Assembly: GCA_958298945.1 (NCBI GenBank)
Contig: OY282610.1
Span: 27,354,167 to 27,418,166, forward strand
Direction of reading: 5' to 3'
Source: Atherix ibis
Taxonomy: Eukaryota; Arthropoda; Insecta; Diptera; Athericidae
Length of the DNA stretch: 64,000 bases
The notes under the pieces are model-generated. The model made no database searches and had not been told where the DNA came from. It saw only the letters and a program-made list of their open reading frames with translations. This document shows, in pieces, positions 11,041 through 22,929 of the stretch (positions are counted from its first letter, which is position 1; every line of letters begins with the position of its first letter). The translations under genes and the position numbers were made by a program.

Positions 11041-11261
11041 ATTAAGTATAGACCAGCTTATGGCTAGTGGCTAACAAGGAGTAAAAATGTTTATCCGACA
11101 GAGAATATTACATGCTACCCAAATTATAAACCTTTATTTAAGGGCGTGGTACATGATTCAAAACGCATAACAGTGCTCTATGGCTGCGAACCCTGATATT
11201 TTGGTAGGTGTTAATATAGGAACTCTAAAGAAGGATCGCTTCTATTGGGTGATTTTTTTAC

Positions 11262-12246
11262 TGTTTGGTTTTTTTTTTATTTTTATTTCTGATAGATCAC
11301 GCTTGACAGATAACGTGTAATAATATAAGAAGTGCTAAGTTTCCACTGCCATTTTATTGTGAAAAGACATACAATTCGAATAATCCTTACAAATTATTGA
11401 CTTTATTATCCACATACGTGCTATATGAAAAAAGCGTTTCGCGCATTTTGAACATTTTATGATCGTCATAATCGACCTACTGAGCAAGCAATTCAAGCCA
11501 TAGTATAATTATGTCGCGGCAATTTTACGCTATTTGACATCAAACTATCAACTCGTGTGCGTAGAGTGCGTTCGGAGGAAAATAATGCCACCGTAGCGTC
11601 CAGTGTTGTTGAAGACCGCGACTTGTCCACCCGTCACCGTTCACAGTAATTGGGATTGTGTTACTCGACTATATGGAAGATTTTACGCAAGGATCAAGGA
11701 TCTTAGTTTGAAAACATATAAAATAAAAATCCTGCATTGCATCCAGAAAAATTCAATTTGCAAATAGGGCCGCATTTCTTTAAAGATGACGCTCTCCGCA
11801 ACTTGACCTTCAATGGCACCCGCTATCGCGTGATTATTTTGAAGTATTTTTTACCCAAAATGCAAGAACTTCATCTGGTGGACATGTGGTTTCAGAAAAA
11901 ACGGAGCTACATGCCACTCAGCACGTGAAACAACGGACATATTGAGATATGAGTTCGGTGAGCAATTTAACTCACGTTTCTGATCGGTAATTTGGCCGTC
12001 TAGATCGTGCAATTTGACGCATCTATTTTGTATGGGGGCCACGTGAAGTTACTCATTAACATCGTGATACCAGCCGAGATGATCGAAAAAGTGGTTCAAA
12101 ATTGGACTTCTCGCATGGATCACTTAAAACGTAGTCATGGCCAACATTTACATGAAATAGAAAGTATTGATTTATCGATTTAAGTAAAAATTTTATTACT
12201 TTCAAAATTTTGTTTATGCTCTGTTAGAATTTTGACAACCAAACAC
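11262..12246 (+). mobile_element. DD41D-like Tc1/mariner element, family B copy 1, internally deleted
   Basis: The left end GTTTGGTTTTTTT and the reverse of the right end (GTGTTTGGTTGTC) suggest short inverted repeats. Inside, on the plus strand: KKAFRAF, DRHNRPTEQAIQAIV, VRRVRSEENNATVASSVVED, a stop-interrupted GL.YSTIWKILRKD, then a jump to FFKDDALRNLTFNGTRYRVI and LHLVDMWF. The region with the first catalytic Asp is deleted. The second block reads FQKKRSYMPLST, with the Asp lost. Two further family B copies lie at 17.6-18.4 and 33.9-34.5 kb on the minus strand. It splits the R1-like remnants on either side. Confidence 0.65.
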
Positions 12247-12299
12247 TTAAAAAATAGCCTGTAACTTTAGAGTAATATGTCTTAAATGCGGAGTCAGGG

Positions 12300-13310
12300 A
12301 CCCACCATGATCCTGAATGAGCGCTAACTGTTGGCGTACACTTTGAGGTGGCTGTGAAATTTAAAATTGTAATAGTTTACCAATAATCTCCATCAATTTT
12401 CTTATTTTAATCTACCCTATATTTCCTCCATATGAGAGCCAAAATTCTATTTGTAAAAAAAATTTCAATAACGATCTTGTCGATAGGAGGATATGGCCAA
12501 TAGGCTTAAGGATCTCTCTTTTACGGTAGATGCAAATAAAACGCTGTAGCTTTTTGATCAGCAAGTTTCCACAAATAAGCGCCAATGCTCGATAATCTTC
12601 GCTGTGTCATATGCTATTTGAGTGATATCCTCTAGAAATTTACCGACTGTAATCACCGTAACACCATCCAGTTCCACCTTCTGGAACGCGTCATATACGA
12701 CAAGCCCTCCGGTACTCCCTCACTGATGTTGTACGTTTGCATCCCAATTTCGGTATTATACAACAGCATTCTATGAGTAAGAAATTTATTTTCTGATATA
12801 ATCCGGCACGTTCAAAACACACTTGTAATAGTTAAATGCGTCCTTGACATTAAGTGTAACGATGGCATTTTATTTCTTGGCATATCGTTTTTATCGCTTT
12901 CTTTCAGCAGCTTTATGGGCTATGTCAGTTCCTTCGGTACTGATTCCCAACCAATTATTAATTATCTTTTCAACCACTTTACTGGCCGTATCCAATCTTA
13001 ATACTAAAGTATCCCCTATTTTGTAGGGGATACTCCAAGTGTGAGGGTTTAAGGCAGATACATCATCTTGATTGGCAAATTTTCTAAGCTTATTACCAGC
13101 TGCTATGGGAAGAGAGCCTTTTCCACTTTGTTTAGGAAGCCCGTGTTTGTTCGAGTTGGCGCAGATTAATCACCTGAGCCATGATCACATTATACGGCCT
13201 ATCCCAGGTGTCGCCATAGCTCATACATATAATGACTTTTGTTACTCTTAATGGCCTATTTGACGACTCTGCGGATCTTTCTCAGTTCGGAAACTGCATA
13301 TTTTCTGAGT
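12300..13310 (-). pseudogene. R1-like reverse transcriptase, palm region, degenerate
   Basis: Blocks on the minus strand, in several frames: KLRKIRRVVK, AIKSNKSHYMYELWRHLG, FLNKVEKALFP, LRLDTASKVVEKIINNWL, NAIVTLNVKDAFNYYK (palm block 3, usually VTLDVRNAFNSA), VLNVPDYIRKF and NISEGVPEG (usually GVPQGS). Many frameshifts and stops are present and the YADD box cannot be read. Order and wording fit R1-clade elements. Orientation matches the fragment at 10,690-11,040. Confidence 0.65.
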
Positions 13311-15015
13311 TTAATTCATCTCTGTGAGAAGTTGCAAGAGACTTTCTCTATGAAAAAATATTGTTTATGCTAGAGAAGGTCTCAAATCAAAACGATGCCT
13401 AATTTACTCCGTCGAAAAATAATATCTCATCGGAAAATAATTTTCAACCTCACGAAAATTTAGAAACTACTTCCGCTCGAAAGCGTTGAATTAAAGAAAA
13501 ATATAGTAGCTGTGAAAAAAAAATTCCCATCTCCCTTGTTTTATATAAGATATACTCAAAAAGTCATTCATACTCGAAAGTGACCTATTTCGATGCTGCA
13601 ATTTGTAGGCACTTTCTTAATAAGTCAATCTTAACAAATATTCTGCAATGATAGGCATTTCAGAATAAATTAGAATTGAATCTAGGAGCATATCAAATTT
13701 CTTTAATTAACTACCCCAAAACAACCCCTCCTAATCGTGGATATACCATTATTTGAAAGACTTTATATAAAAAATTGTAATCAAAATACTTAATTTAGGA
13801 GATTTTTTTTGTTGTATTTTTATTAAATTTTATAAGCACTTAAATAATCATCAATTATTTTCACTTATTATTTATTGAGTAACAATTTTTTTTTTCCTCG
13901 AAATTTTAATGTATCGACGAATTAAGTAAGATTAGCAAAAATTGTAGTTTTAATTGACGGCTTTCACAAAACGGATTCATAGAATATTTTGAAAATGTAT
14001 ACGCATACATAAATGGGATTATCTGCAATACGATGCACATAAGGATCGGACAATAAAATCAAACGAAACCATTCCAAACCGGATGAAATTGAAACGTTTT
14101 GAAAATCATTTTGCTGGTATACCGACATGAATTTAAATGGATTACGTTCTGAATCCACAGTCCGCGTAAATTGATAAACTGCAGTTGACCGTGAATGGTT
14201 AGAAACAGACCAAAATGGACAGACAGCAGAACTGTCTGAAATAGCCCAGATTCGTACAACAACAAATTTTCAGTATTTTTGCCCAATCCTTGAATTTTCG
14301 AGCATCAAAAACCTTTCAGTTTGGCCTGGAAATTTTTATTAAAATTCCCCAAAGAAAAACTACCCCGAAAAGGGAAGGTTCCAATTTTAAAATTAATGGT
14401 TCTTTTTCACATTCTTAATCAGAGACTATTTATTGCTCATATTTGAAGGTAATTTTTTTTGTAAATAATTTTTCTTCTTCAAAATAATTCCAATTCTTAC
14501 TATTTTACTACTGTCAGCCATTTCGTCAACCAAATATATTATTTTCAAAGAGATTTAATAGAAATTTTTTAGATAATACAAAACATTTTGGACAGCTTAG
14601 ATATTTTATTAATAATTTTTTATTTGTTGAAGTTGTTATTTCTACCGAACTGTTAATTAGTGATTACCACGACATCTAGTGACTTACGCGAGGGGCCTTC
14701 AGTTGGTGACAACCAGAGACTATGTCATAAACTGGATACCAAATCAAGACTTAAGGACATATTTGCTCAATTGTCAGCAACAACAGCATAGAAAGCATTT
14801 GTGTAAACCAGAAAAACATTCGAAAATGTTTACTTTCATAAAAATCTAAGGTTATGTAGGGAGGATATTTAAATAGCTTTAATTTGTAATTTTTTTTATT
14901 TATTTACAACAACATAAATAGTGAAGACAGAAGCAAGTGTGAGTTATCACCCATTGCAACTTTTCTACCAAACTAGAGATATCGTGGATAATTTTTTTAA
15001 GTGTTTATTTATATA
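13311..15015. other. Intergenic, no gene recognised
   Basis: AT-rich sequence with frames of at most about 75 codons (for example 14,059-14,286, minus) that contain no recognised motif. About 14,640-14,830 has a more balanced composition and may be unassigned retroelement debris. Confidence 0.4.
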
Positions 15016-16301
15016 CGAGGGTCGTTCAATAAGTCCTTAGAAAATCCAAAAAATTGCGCTTGTAGTGTAAGTAAGTGTCACTATCAACAGTGTAGTTTTC
15101 CTGTTTTTTTGTAAGTATCACTATCAACAGGAAAGCTGTCAAAATTCCAGCTCGATCCATAGCGTAGGTCAATTTCTATCGTCGATTAAAGCTAACGACA
15201 TTTATTTGTGCATAACAATAGAAAAAAGCGAGTTTAGGGCTGTCATCAAACATCTCCATTTGAAAGGCTTAAGCCCGAAAGAAATCAAAGCCGAGTTGGA
15301 TGCAGTTCATGGCATATCTGCACCTGTGTTTGCGATGGTTTACAATTGGGTGAATGAATTTAAACGTGCCGTTCATCCACAAAAGATGAACATCGTTCAG
15401 GACGCCCAGTTGAGGTGTCTAGTCCTGAAATCATCGACAAAATCTACGATCTGATTTTGAACGATCGGCGAATTAAAGTGCGCGAATTAGTTGAGGCCAC
15501 GGGCATATCACAAGGTACAGTCGCTTCAATTTTGAATGAAAAATTGTCTGTGAAAAAAATTTCGGCAAGATGGGTGCCGCGTTTGCTCTCAGAGGAGAAT
15601 AAGCGCAATCGTGCAGTGGACTGTGAGGCTATGTTGGCACTCTTTCATCGCAATCCTGCCGAATTCCTTCGTCGATATGTCACTGTGGACGAAACTTGGA
15701 TACACTACTACACTCCAGAAACGAAGAGACACTACTACACTCCAGAAACGGGCTCCGAAGAAGGCAGAAACTGTGCCATCGGCCGGCAAGGTGATGGCCA
15801 CGGTCTTTTGGGATTCGCAGGGCATCATTTTTATCGACTACTTGGAAAAAGGAAAAAGAATAACAAGAGCGTATTACGCGTCGTTATTGCAACGGTTGAG
15901 CAAGGAAATCAAAGAGAAACGCCCCCATCTGAAGAAGAAAAAACTCCTCTTGCATCAGGACAATGCGCGTGTGCACACCTGCGCTGTTTCCATGGCCAAA
16001 ATTGTGGAATTGAGAATGGAATTGTTGCAGCATCCCGCTTATTCACCAGATTTGGCCCCGAGTGACTATTTTCTTTTCCCCAATCTGAAGAAATGGCTTG
16101 GCGGACGACGGTTCACTTCCAACGAGGACGTCATTGCTCAAACGGATGAGTATTTTGCAGAACTTCCGAAATCCTATTTTTTGGACGGGATAAAAATTTT
16201 GGAAAAACGGTTGGAAAAGTGTATAAAGCTAAAAGGAGATTATGTTGAAAAATAAAAATTTTTTTTCCATATTTTTCTAAAGATTTATTGAACGACCCTC
16301 G
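15016..16301 (+). mobile_element. Mariner DD34D element, 1286 bp, full length
   Basis: The ends are CGAGGGTCGTTCAATAAGTC and the inverted CGAGGGTCGTTCAATAAATC, each flanked by TA. Length and TA duplication are standard for mariner. The partner copy at 44,368-45,613 is on the minus strand inside inx3 intron 3. Confidence 0.92.
15206..16255 (+). pseudogene. Mariner DD34D transposase, two frameshifts and a local duplication
   Basis: The N-terminus (MEKSEFRAVIKHLHLKGLSP, after a short leader) runs to NWVNEFKR, then shifts frame near 15,375. The second frame holds SSPEIIDKIYDLILNDRRIK, GISQGTVASIL, WVPRLLSEENKRNRA and VDETWIHYY (first Asp). Near 15,710-15,760 the stretch HYYTPETKR is duplicated and replaces the QSSQWIFKGE of the partner copy, causing a second frame change. 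The last frame has LLLHQDNARVH (second Asp), YSPDLAPSDYFLF (third Asp, 34 residues on) and ends CIKLKGDYVEK, the natural C-terminus. All three catalytic Asp codons survive, but no continuous protein is encoded. Confidence 0.88.
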
Positions 16302-16832
16302 TAGAAAGTCTCTGGGACAAGAGCTTGATGTCATTCTGTAATACCACGATCTTGATGAAGTCATTTGGCGACTTCATGTTTTGATTGGATTGGCATTGCC
16401 TACTTCCCTTATAGAAGTTGTCGAAGGTAAGTTGGACGGAGCAATATGAAATTGTTAGAGAGTTTAAAACGTCACCTGCAGCTGCACCTTTTGCCCTCAG
16501 ATATCTTTATTAAGCAACTGGACACAAAGTCTAAGAGAATCAAAGCAGTGAGCCGACCATCGTTTTTGTGACAAAAATATCCTTAGGGACCTCAAATACA
16601 ATTTTAATATTACGAACTTTAAGACAACAGTTTTTCCGTTTAGCGTAAAGCCAAAAGTCCTAGTAGGACTGATTGGGAATACGGGATGGTTTAGGTGGAA
16701 TCGGCTCTATAAATATTGGGTGTAAGGGAAAGTTCTGTCGTTTTTGAACACTTGCACTTGTATGCGTTGTCGATTCTTAGCGAGAATTCTGATTAGAATG
16801 AAATTAATTTAAACCATTAGATCACTATATGA
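16302..16832. other. Intergenic, no gene recognised
   Basis: No coding motif or repeat could be assigned between the mariner end and the next mariner-derived frame. Confidence 0.4.
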
Positions 16833-16859
16833 TTGATGGTTTATAGATATTTTTTCATA

Positions 16860-17290
16860 TTTTTGTCAGTTTTTTTTAAAACTTGTAAAAAAGTCAACAT
16901 GTGTGAAGAAAAAGTGCAGTTAAGACATTGTATGGAAACAACGCCATGGAGGCAAAAAAAAAACGCATGTAGCGCGTTTGGAGAAGACGCAGTAACAGCT
17001 CGAACATGCCAGAGATGGTTTGCGAAATTTTGTTCGGGTGAGTTTTCTTTGAAAGATGAACCCAGATCAGGAACGGATCGGAGGGGTATTGTCCTCTATG
17101 AGGTGCTGAAAGAAAATTATGTGGTCGATGCTCATCGTTACTGTTCGCAACTTGATGTTTTGAATAAAGAAATTCAACGTAAATGTCCATATTTGGCCAA
17201 CAGAAAGGGTGTAATTCTTCATCAGGACAATTTTAGACCACACGTGGCAAGAAAACCCGTACAAAAAATTTTTGAATATAAAGTAAAAAA
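16860..17290 (+). pseudogene. Internally deleted cecropia-type mariner transposase
   Basis: One open frame joins two distant parts of a mariner transposase. The N-terminal part has AFGEDAVTARTCQRWFAKFC and FSLKDEPRSGTDR. It runs straight into GIVLYEVLKENYVVDAHRYC, the mid-catalytic region, and then NRKGVILHQDNFRPHVARKP with the second Asp. About 130-140 residues that should lie between them, including the first catalytic Asp, are absent. The reading stays in frame across the junction. Wording resembles Hsmar1/SETMAR-like mariners. After QKIFEY it degenerates into Lys/Phe-rich frame. Terminal repeats were not identified. Confidence 0.72.
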
Positions 17291-17639
17291 AAATTGGCTT
17301 TTCTTTAGAAAAAAAATGACAAAACTTTTCTTTATACCCAATATAAATAGACAGGTTAGGGAAGGGAGACATTATAAAAGTAGTGGTATTCTCTGCAACT
17401 TTGAAAATCAATCCGCCTCTAAGACTTCCGTTCTAGTTTAGTAACGGATGATTTTTTAAATGTTTGACTTTTAAATTTTTAGAATAGTATAAAAAAGCTG
17501 TAAAAAAGTTTAAACGTTTTTATTAAATCTATAGAAAAATGCTTTTTCACAAACAATTTACATTTTAAAGATTATTTTATGTAAATATTAGCAATGACTA
17601 TATTTTAAATGATCCATGCGAGTGGACCAATTTTATACC

Positions 17640-18405
17640 ACTTTTTCTATCTCGATAATAACACTTGTAATGTAGTCTTTCAAGGCTACAAGTGACGCTG
17701 GTTTATCGGCATAGACGAGTGACTTCATGTAGCCTCATAAAAATAGGTTTAGCGGCGTTTTAATCGCACGATCTAGGCAGCCAACTCATCGGTCAGAAAC
17801 GTGAGATAAATTGCTCACCGAACTCATCTCTCCATATGTCTATTGTTTCACGTGCTGCGTGGCATATAGCGCCATTTTGTAGAAACCACATGTCGATCAG
17901 ATGTAGTTCTTGAATTTTGGGTAAAAAAAAGTTTGAAATAATCAAGCGATAGCGGGCGCCATTGACGGTCACGTTACGGTCAGCGTCATCTTTAAAGAAA
18001 TGCAGACCTATTTGCCAGGTGAATTTTTCTGGGTAAAATGGCAGTTCTAGTTTTGGGACAATTTTACTTATTCACATACCCATTTAATCATATATGAGCT
18101 TCATCGCTGACGCATTTTTTTGGTAAAAAAACTGACTTTGCTCAAGTTCAATCACCAAAAATTCGACGCTTTGGAAGATCGTTCGGCGTCAGTTCTTGCA
18201 CGAGCTGTGTTTTATATGCTTTCAGACTAAGATCCTTCATTCTTAGGTAAAATCTTCCATAAAGTTGAGTAACACATTCCCAATTGCTGTGAACACGATG
18301 GATGGGCAAGTTGCGCTCTTCACCAACACTGGATGCTACGGCAGCAATAGTTGCCTCTGAACGCACTCTACGCATACGGGTTGGTGGTTTGATGTCCAAT
18401 AGCAT
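17640..18405 (-). pseudogene. DD41D-like transposase, family B copy 2
   Basis: On the minus strand: VRRVRSEATIAAVASSVGEE, NLPIHRVHSNWECVTQLYGR, LKAYKTQLVQELTPND, then GLHFFKDDADRNVTVNGARY, LHLIDMWFLQNGAICHAARE and SWLPRSCD. The second catalytic Asp is replaced (QNGA instead of QDGA). The first-Asp region is largely lost. The 5' end is cut at about 18,405, where the plus-strand retroelement fragment begins. Confidence 0.7.
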
Positions 18406-18408
18406 AAA

Positions 18409-18800
18409 ATGGTGTTGTGTGACATCTCTAGAATGATCTGGTCTAAACTAGATCAGAATAGAACAGAAAACCTACCAAGGGCTCATGTCAGTGTGCTACC
18501 CAGTATCATTACAGGTAATTGCGTATTAGTAACACACGCTAGACGACTAGGTATCCCCGCAAATGACGTCTGTCATGGTTGTAAGAATGAAGGGAAAAAG
18601 AAGACATTTACTCACCTCTTCTGTCCATGCCCAGCCTTCGTAATCCTCAGAAGCATAATTCTGACTGACTTTTTCTAAGAAGATTTCAATGATAATTTGT
18701 TGGGCTTGCTTCCAATTGGTTCTTAGGGTAACATTAGCCCTGATAATTGCGTTATATCATAACGAAGCTAATTTAGGCCTAAATATGTCGGACTGAAATA
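18409..18800 (+). pseudogene. Non-LTR retrotransposon C-terminal fragment (RNase H tail and zinc knuckle)
   Basis: The plus-strand frame 18,409-18,678 contains IITGNCVLVTHARRLGIPAN, DVCHGCKNEGKKKTFTHLFC and PCPAF. The pattern TGHC...HARRLGI...C..C......EHLLC.CP is the C-terminal tail of many Jockey- and R1-type ORF2 proteins. The 3' part runs on to CTAACCTAACCTCACC near 18,820. It is 5'-truncated against the family B copy. Confidence 0.68.
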
Positions 18801-18959
18801 GCAGATAGCCACTCTAACCTAACCTCACCTAACTTACTTTCTAAAAATAAAAACAAGTGGACTTGAATAAGGAACTATTAGTTCTAAGAGCCGATTTTCT
18901 CTTCAAACACCGATGAATGCTCTACCACGACCAAGTCTCTCTTCAAACACCGATGATTG

Positions 18960-19170
18960 CTTATCGAAAAATAACATAGGAACGGTTTTTAATGGGAAGA
19001 TTTTGATGGTGGGCTATTTGAGAATGGAACTTTTTATAACGAGCAATGCCCAAGTCATGTATAAATGGAATGTTTGTCTTTGACGACTTTTCGAAGGATT
19101 TTCAATTGAAGGAATTGGCTTTGAGGATAAAAGAAAAGTCTTATTTGAGGATTCTAGGTAACTCTTTTGT
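18960..19170 (-). pseudogene. Degenerate Jockey-like 3' fragment
   Basis: This aligns loosely, in the same orientation, with 7321-7550 of the Jockey element (shared AATGGGAAG/ATGGGTATA, AATGGAA.TTTTTATA and CGAAGGATT...). No frame is open. Confidence 0.4.
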
Positions 19171-21989
19171 CTAGGTATAGCCTCAGCTAGCTTATTATAT
19201 TTCCATTAAGATATCTACGAATAGGTTGTGTGAAGATAAAGTAAATATTGAGCAAAGTTATGACGGAAATGTGAACTGATTTAGCAACACTCGAGACGTT
19301 TACATCATTTGGTGTTTAATAAGAATCGAGTTGTTAACATAGCTGCGGTGGGATGCCTTTAATTTGTTCTAAAACAGCCTAAGACCTCGATGAATTACAA
19401 AAAACCTATTCAAAAAGAGAGTACAATTTGTTTATGGCAATAAAGAAGCTTGCAGTTTGAATAGGTGGAAGAAAAAAATTGCTCTCATAAGAGCCTTCTA
19501 AAGGACATGAATCAAGAAGTAAAAATATTTTACTTTAAATAATAACAAAAAGAAATTAAAATATTTACTATTTTGCTATTAGATATGACCAACGCTGACT
19601 ATGATAAAATTCTATAAAGTAGCCTTCATAGTCTCTAATGGCACACATAGTACATGAGTTTTTTTGTTTTAATGGCAAAGCTAATAAATATGATAGAAAT
19701 TGTTTGGAAAAAATTTCTAAAAAAAAAAAATGGGTGAAAAATACAAATTTATTTGTACCATGAGAAATCTAAAAACACAGGAATACAAACTCATACACAC
19801 ACAAATACTTTTGTGAAATAGAGTGTTTTGGGGTTGGGGGATGAGCTCAAATGAGGATAGTTTTTCCAATGACCAAACCAGAAAAGTAGAAATTGCCAAT
19901 GGGCACGTTTATAGCAATTCGTGTCATAGAGAAAATTTTTGGCAATCGAAACTGTTTGTGGTAGCAATCGCCAAAAACTTCTTCGTTGGCTGATGCGGCA
20001 TTTAGCCTAACTTTACGTCTGTTGCGAATACTGCATCCAAATTAAACATTTTTTCGGGAACATTGACTCACAGGGACTTCCATCGTCCATGCTAAACGTT
20101 ATATTTTATATGTTATATGTTATATGTTATATGGTAAATGGTAAATGGAAAAATGGTAAATGGTAAATGTTAAATGTTAAATGTTAAATGTTAAATGTTG
20201 AATGTTGAATGTTAAATGTTTCATGGTCCATTCTATTGTGTTATTAGTTTTGTTGTTGTTAATTTTTAAATGCCGGATTCCCCTTTAACAATGTTATAAT
20301 AGTCGATCCTATTTGACTTTATTTTAGCTGACCATTGACAATAAATAATAACAAATAAAATTCACAAACAGCCATCGTATGTAGTACTAGCACCCCAGAA
20401 GCTCGATTAGTATCTATTGTCAACCGAAAGAAACAGAAATATTCTAGATTGGGTACACTATATGTGCATGGAGCTACAAGTATACACTCGTGTATAATTA
20501 TTCAGAATCGTGCACTCCTTATCTTCATAATTCTTCTAACAGCCCCACTCTCACTTAGCAGTGTCCTTCGCACGATTGTCATCCACCCACCACATTACTG
20601 TCGAACGATTCCCATCGTTGGAGTCTGAAAATATCCAATTTTCCCAATTTATCCCCATTGGAGTTTTGTCGTTTGAAATGTTAACTCATTAATTTCTCGC
20701 AATTTTCATAACAATCTGGAACAATCCGAATCAAATTATCGTAATTGTTAATGTTTTTTTAGTTTGATTGGTTTTTTTTTTTGGTAAACAAATTAAGCAA
20801 TTTTTATTTTATCACTGAAACTTTCAGGTTACGAGACTCTTTAGGTCTGACAAAATTACAAAATTCTTCAAAAGATAACAAGTAATTTAGATAATTTTTT
20901 TTGTTGTTCATGCGATTATGTGGCAGCATTGAAATTGGAAAATATTCAAAAAGGACATTGACCAATATAGCCTATATTTTTTTTTTGTTATGGTCCCAAA
21001 TTTGTGTTGGCATATAGTCTATGCTATAACAGAGTAACTGATAATTACTTACCTCTTTGGGTACTGCCATATGAGAACTTTATTTTGCAGCTAGAGCAAA
21101 TTTGGAATTATGAGTGTTTTTGAGACTGCATATATTTTACTATCTTGTTAACACTCTTAGCTGCATTTCAGGGGAGGATCCTATGAAAGTCCTGTTTAGC
21201 GGAAGCCTCTTTTATGAGGTTGGACGATTCCATAGACCTAGAGTAATTGTGGCTAAAATCAATCACAAAAGGTTGAAGTTTGATGAACACTAAATCAGCG
21301 TAGATGATGAAGATTCTGTCTAGTAAATAATATTCTTAAAGAGGAGACTATAATTTTGGAAGAGTTAAATTGTATACTTAACTGGGGCCAAGAATCGGAA
21401 CTGATATATAACGAAGGAAGTAATCCGAGCGCGACTACTAATAGCCAACACACAGTCTTTTAGCCAGTTTATGTTATTTCGCTGAAAAATTCTAACCATA
21501 CAATCGAAGCTTACCAGCCCTCAAATATTCTTCAGAATTGTTGGTGCTGCGCCTCTAAAAATGCATTGTCCTTTCAAAGAGGATGGACGCTTTTTCAGCC
21601 CGTTTAATTATGAGTTCATGAAACATTGTCGCGACTGCCCGGTTATCGATTAAATCAAGCCCAATAGCCTGGACACTTTATCTGCTTAGATAAGGATTAT
21701 CTTGTTTTAAAAATAATATTTTTTAACAGAAACTGTAGTTTCCGGAAAGTTCTCTCATCTAGGATCAAGGATTGCAGCCGATGACAAGATCTTCTAGTCA
21801 TTTTTGATTGTGAAACTGTTGCTTTACGTGACATACCTATTGTTAGACATAATACCGCGGACCACTTAAGACCATAGGGATTGGGATATGCCCCATCGGC
21901 GTAAAACAGACCAGTCTAGATAATTGCGCTCAGTATCCTCATTTTCAACCTCCTCTTCCTCTTTGATTTATTGCTGAAATTGCCTCATG
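19171..21989. other. Intergenic; heptamer array, otherwise no assigned gene
   Basis: Apart from the array at 20,098-20,225, I recognise nothing firm. A short plus-strand frame near 21,175-21,295 (KVLFSGSLFYEVGRFHRPRV) looks coding in composition but belongs to no family I know. Confidence 0.35.
20098..20225. repeat. Heptamer tandem repeat (AAATGTT)n and variants
   Basis: The array drifts from GTTATAT units through GGTAAAT to GTTAAAT and GTTGAAT, each 7 bp. Neighbouring units are more alike than distant ones, as expected from stepwise expansion. Confidence 0.9.
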
Positions 21990-22329
21990 CAGTAGAACCT
22001 TCAAACTGGTCTCCACCCTGTGGTAATTTCCTCCACTTAACTCTACAATAGCCTTTTTACGGACCTTCAACTCTAAGTAAATTGATTCGCTCATACGTCT
22101 TCCGCTCCTTCTCATGAACGCAATTCTGTTTCCTCTTCTAGGGACACGTGGCCGCAGCTAACCTGAATCTACAATTCTCTACTATTTCTTCCTTCGTACC
22201 ATCAATTCTCAACCAATTGATTCTCTCTCGAGAACCCCATCTACTGATGTACACTAAATAAGTCTTCCCAGGCCTCATGTATTCTTCAAAAACTTGGGTT
22301 CTCAACAAACTTTTAGCCATGCTCTCCAA
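21960..22329 (-). pseudogene. Two adjoining reading frames of unknown family
   Basis: The minus-strand frame 22,329-22,138 (KTYLVYISRWGSRERINWLR) is followed, one frame over, by about 65 open codons to about 21,960 (RIAFMRRSGRRMSESIYLEL, then KVRKKAIVELSGGNYHRVET). Base composition is more balanced than the surroundings and charged residues are frequent, as in a real but frameshifted coding sequence. I recognise no domain. Retroelement or viral-derived origin are both possible; neither is shown. Confidence 0.35.
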
Positions 22330-22369
22330 GACTCTATAACATCCTTAATAAGGCAGATGATTCCCGACT

Positions 22370-22928
22370 TTGTTTAGCGATGGAATCGAAAAGCGCTATC
22401 GCAATCGCAGAGTTCTGGCTAAGATCAAGCTCAATGGGCTGTGGTAGCTTGGGCACTAAAGTCATATGATTAAAAAGTCTTCAGTTGCGTCATATATAGT
22501 CCGAAAAGACGAGACAGTCTCTATGTTTGATGGAGCAATGACATTAGCCATGAGGCTTAAGGTATGCTGGGATTGTTGAACTCGAAGACTATAGCGTAAA
22601 CGTTGCAGGAGAACAGGACTCCCCCTTGTCATTCAACAGGACTCCCCATTGTCATGTCATTGATGATGATGCTGATAAGGCTGCTATCTTTATTACACTT
22701 CAGAGGACGCACATGTTCATTTCGGACGTATACTTTATGTGTGCGTGTGGTTTTGAATTTGGGCTGTTCCTTGGATATAAACTCATGGGACATGGCGTTA
22801 TGAATGGGTTCCTATATGGGCGTGGACTAGCTGCGGAAGCCAGATGCTCTTATGGTACGGCGGAGGAGAATGCCAAGCACCTTCTCATCGAATGTGGCCA
22901 GTATGGGGATTTACCTAACCTAGGTTAA
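22370..22928 (+). pseudogene. Non-LTR retrotransposon ORF2 C-terminal pieces
   Basis: About 22,380-22,480 reads RVLAKIKLNGLW, a stop, then LGH, matching the RIKL.RLRWLGHV.RM motif at the C-terminus of several non-LTR ORF2 proteins. The frame ending at 22,928 has GFLYGRGLAAEARCSYGTAE and ENAKHLLIECGQY, a C..G..EE...HLL.EC tail as in R1-like elements. The sequence GGAGCAATGACATTAGCCAT (22,532-22,551) recurs at 32,160 kb-region as GGAGCAACTACGTTAGCCAT. These may be two different elements placed side by side. Confidence 0.5.
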
Positions 22929-22929
22929 T

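Noticed and set aside
18814..18832. Telomere-like TAACCTAACC
   Set aside because: Only two or three imperfect units at the end of a retroelement tail; too short and irregular for an insect TTAGG telomere array.
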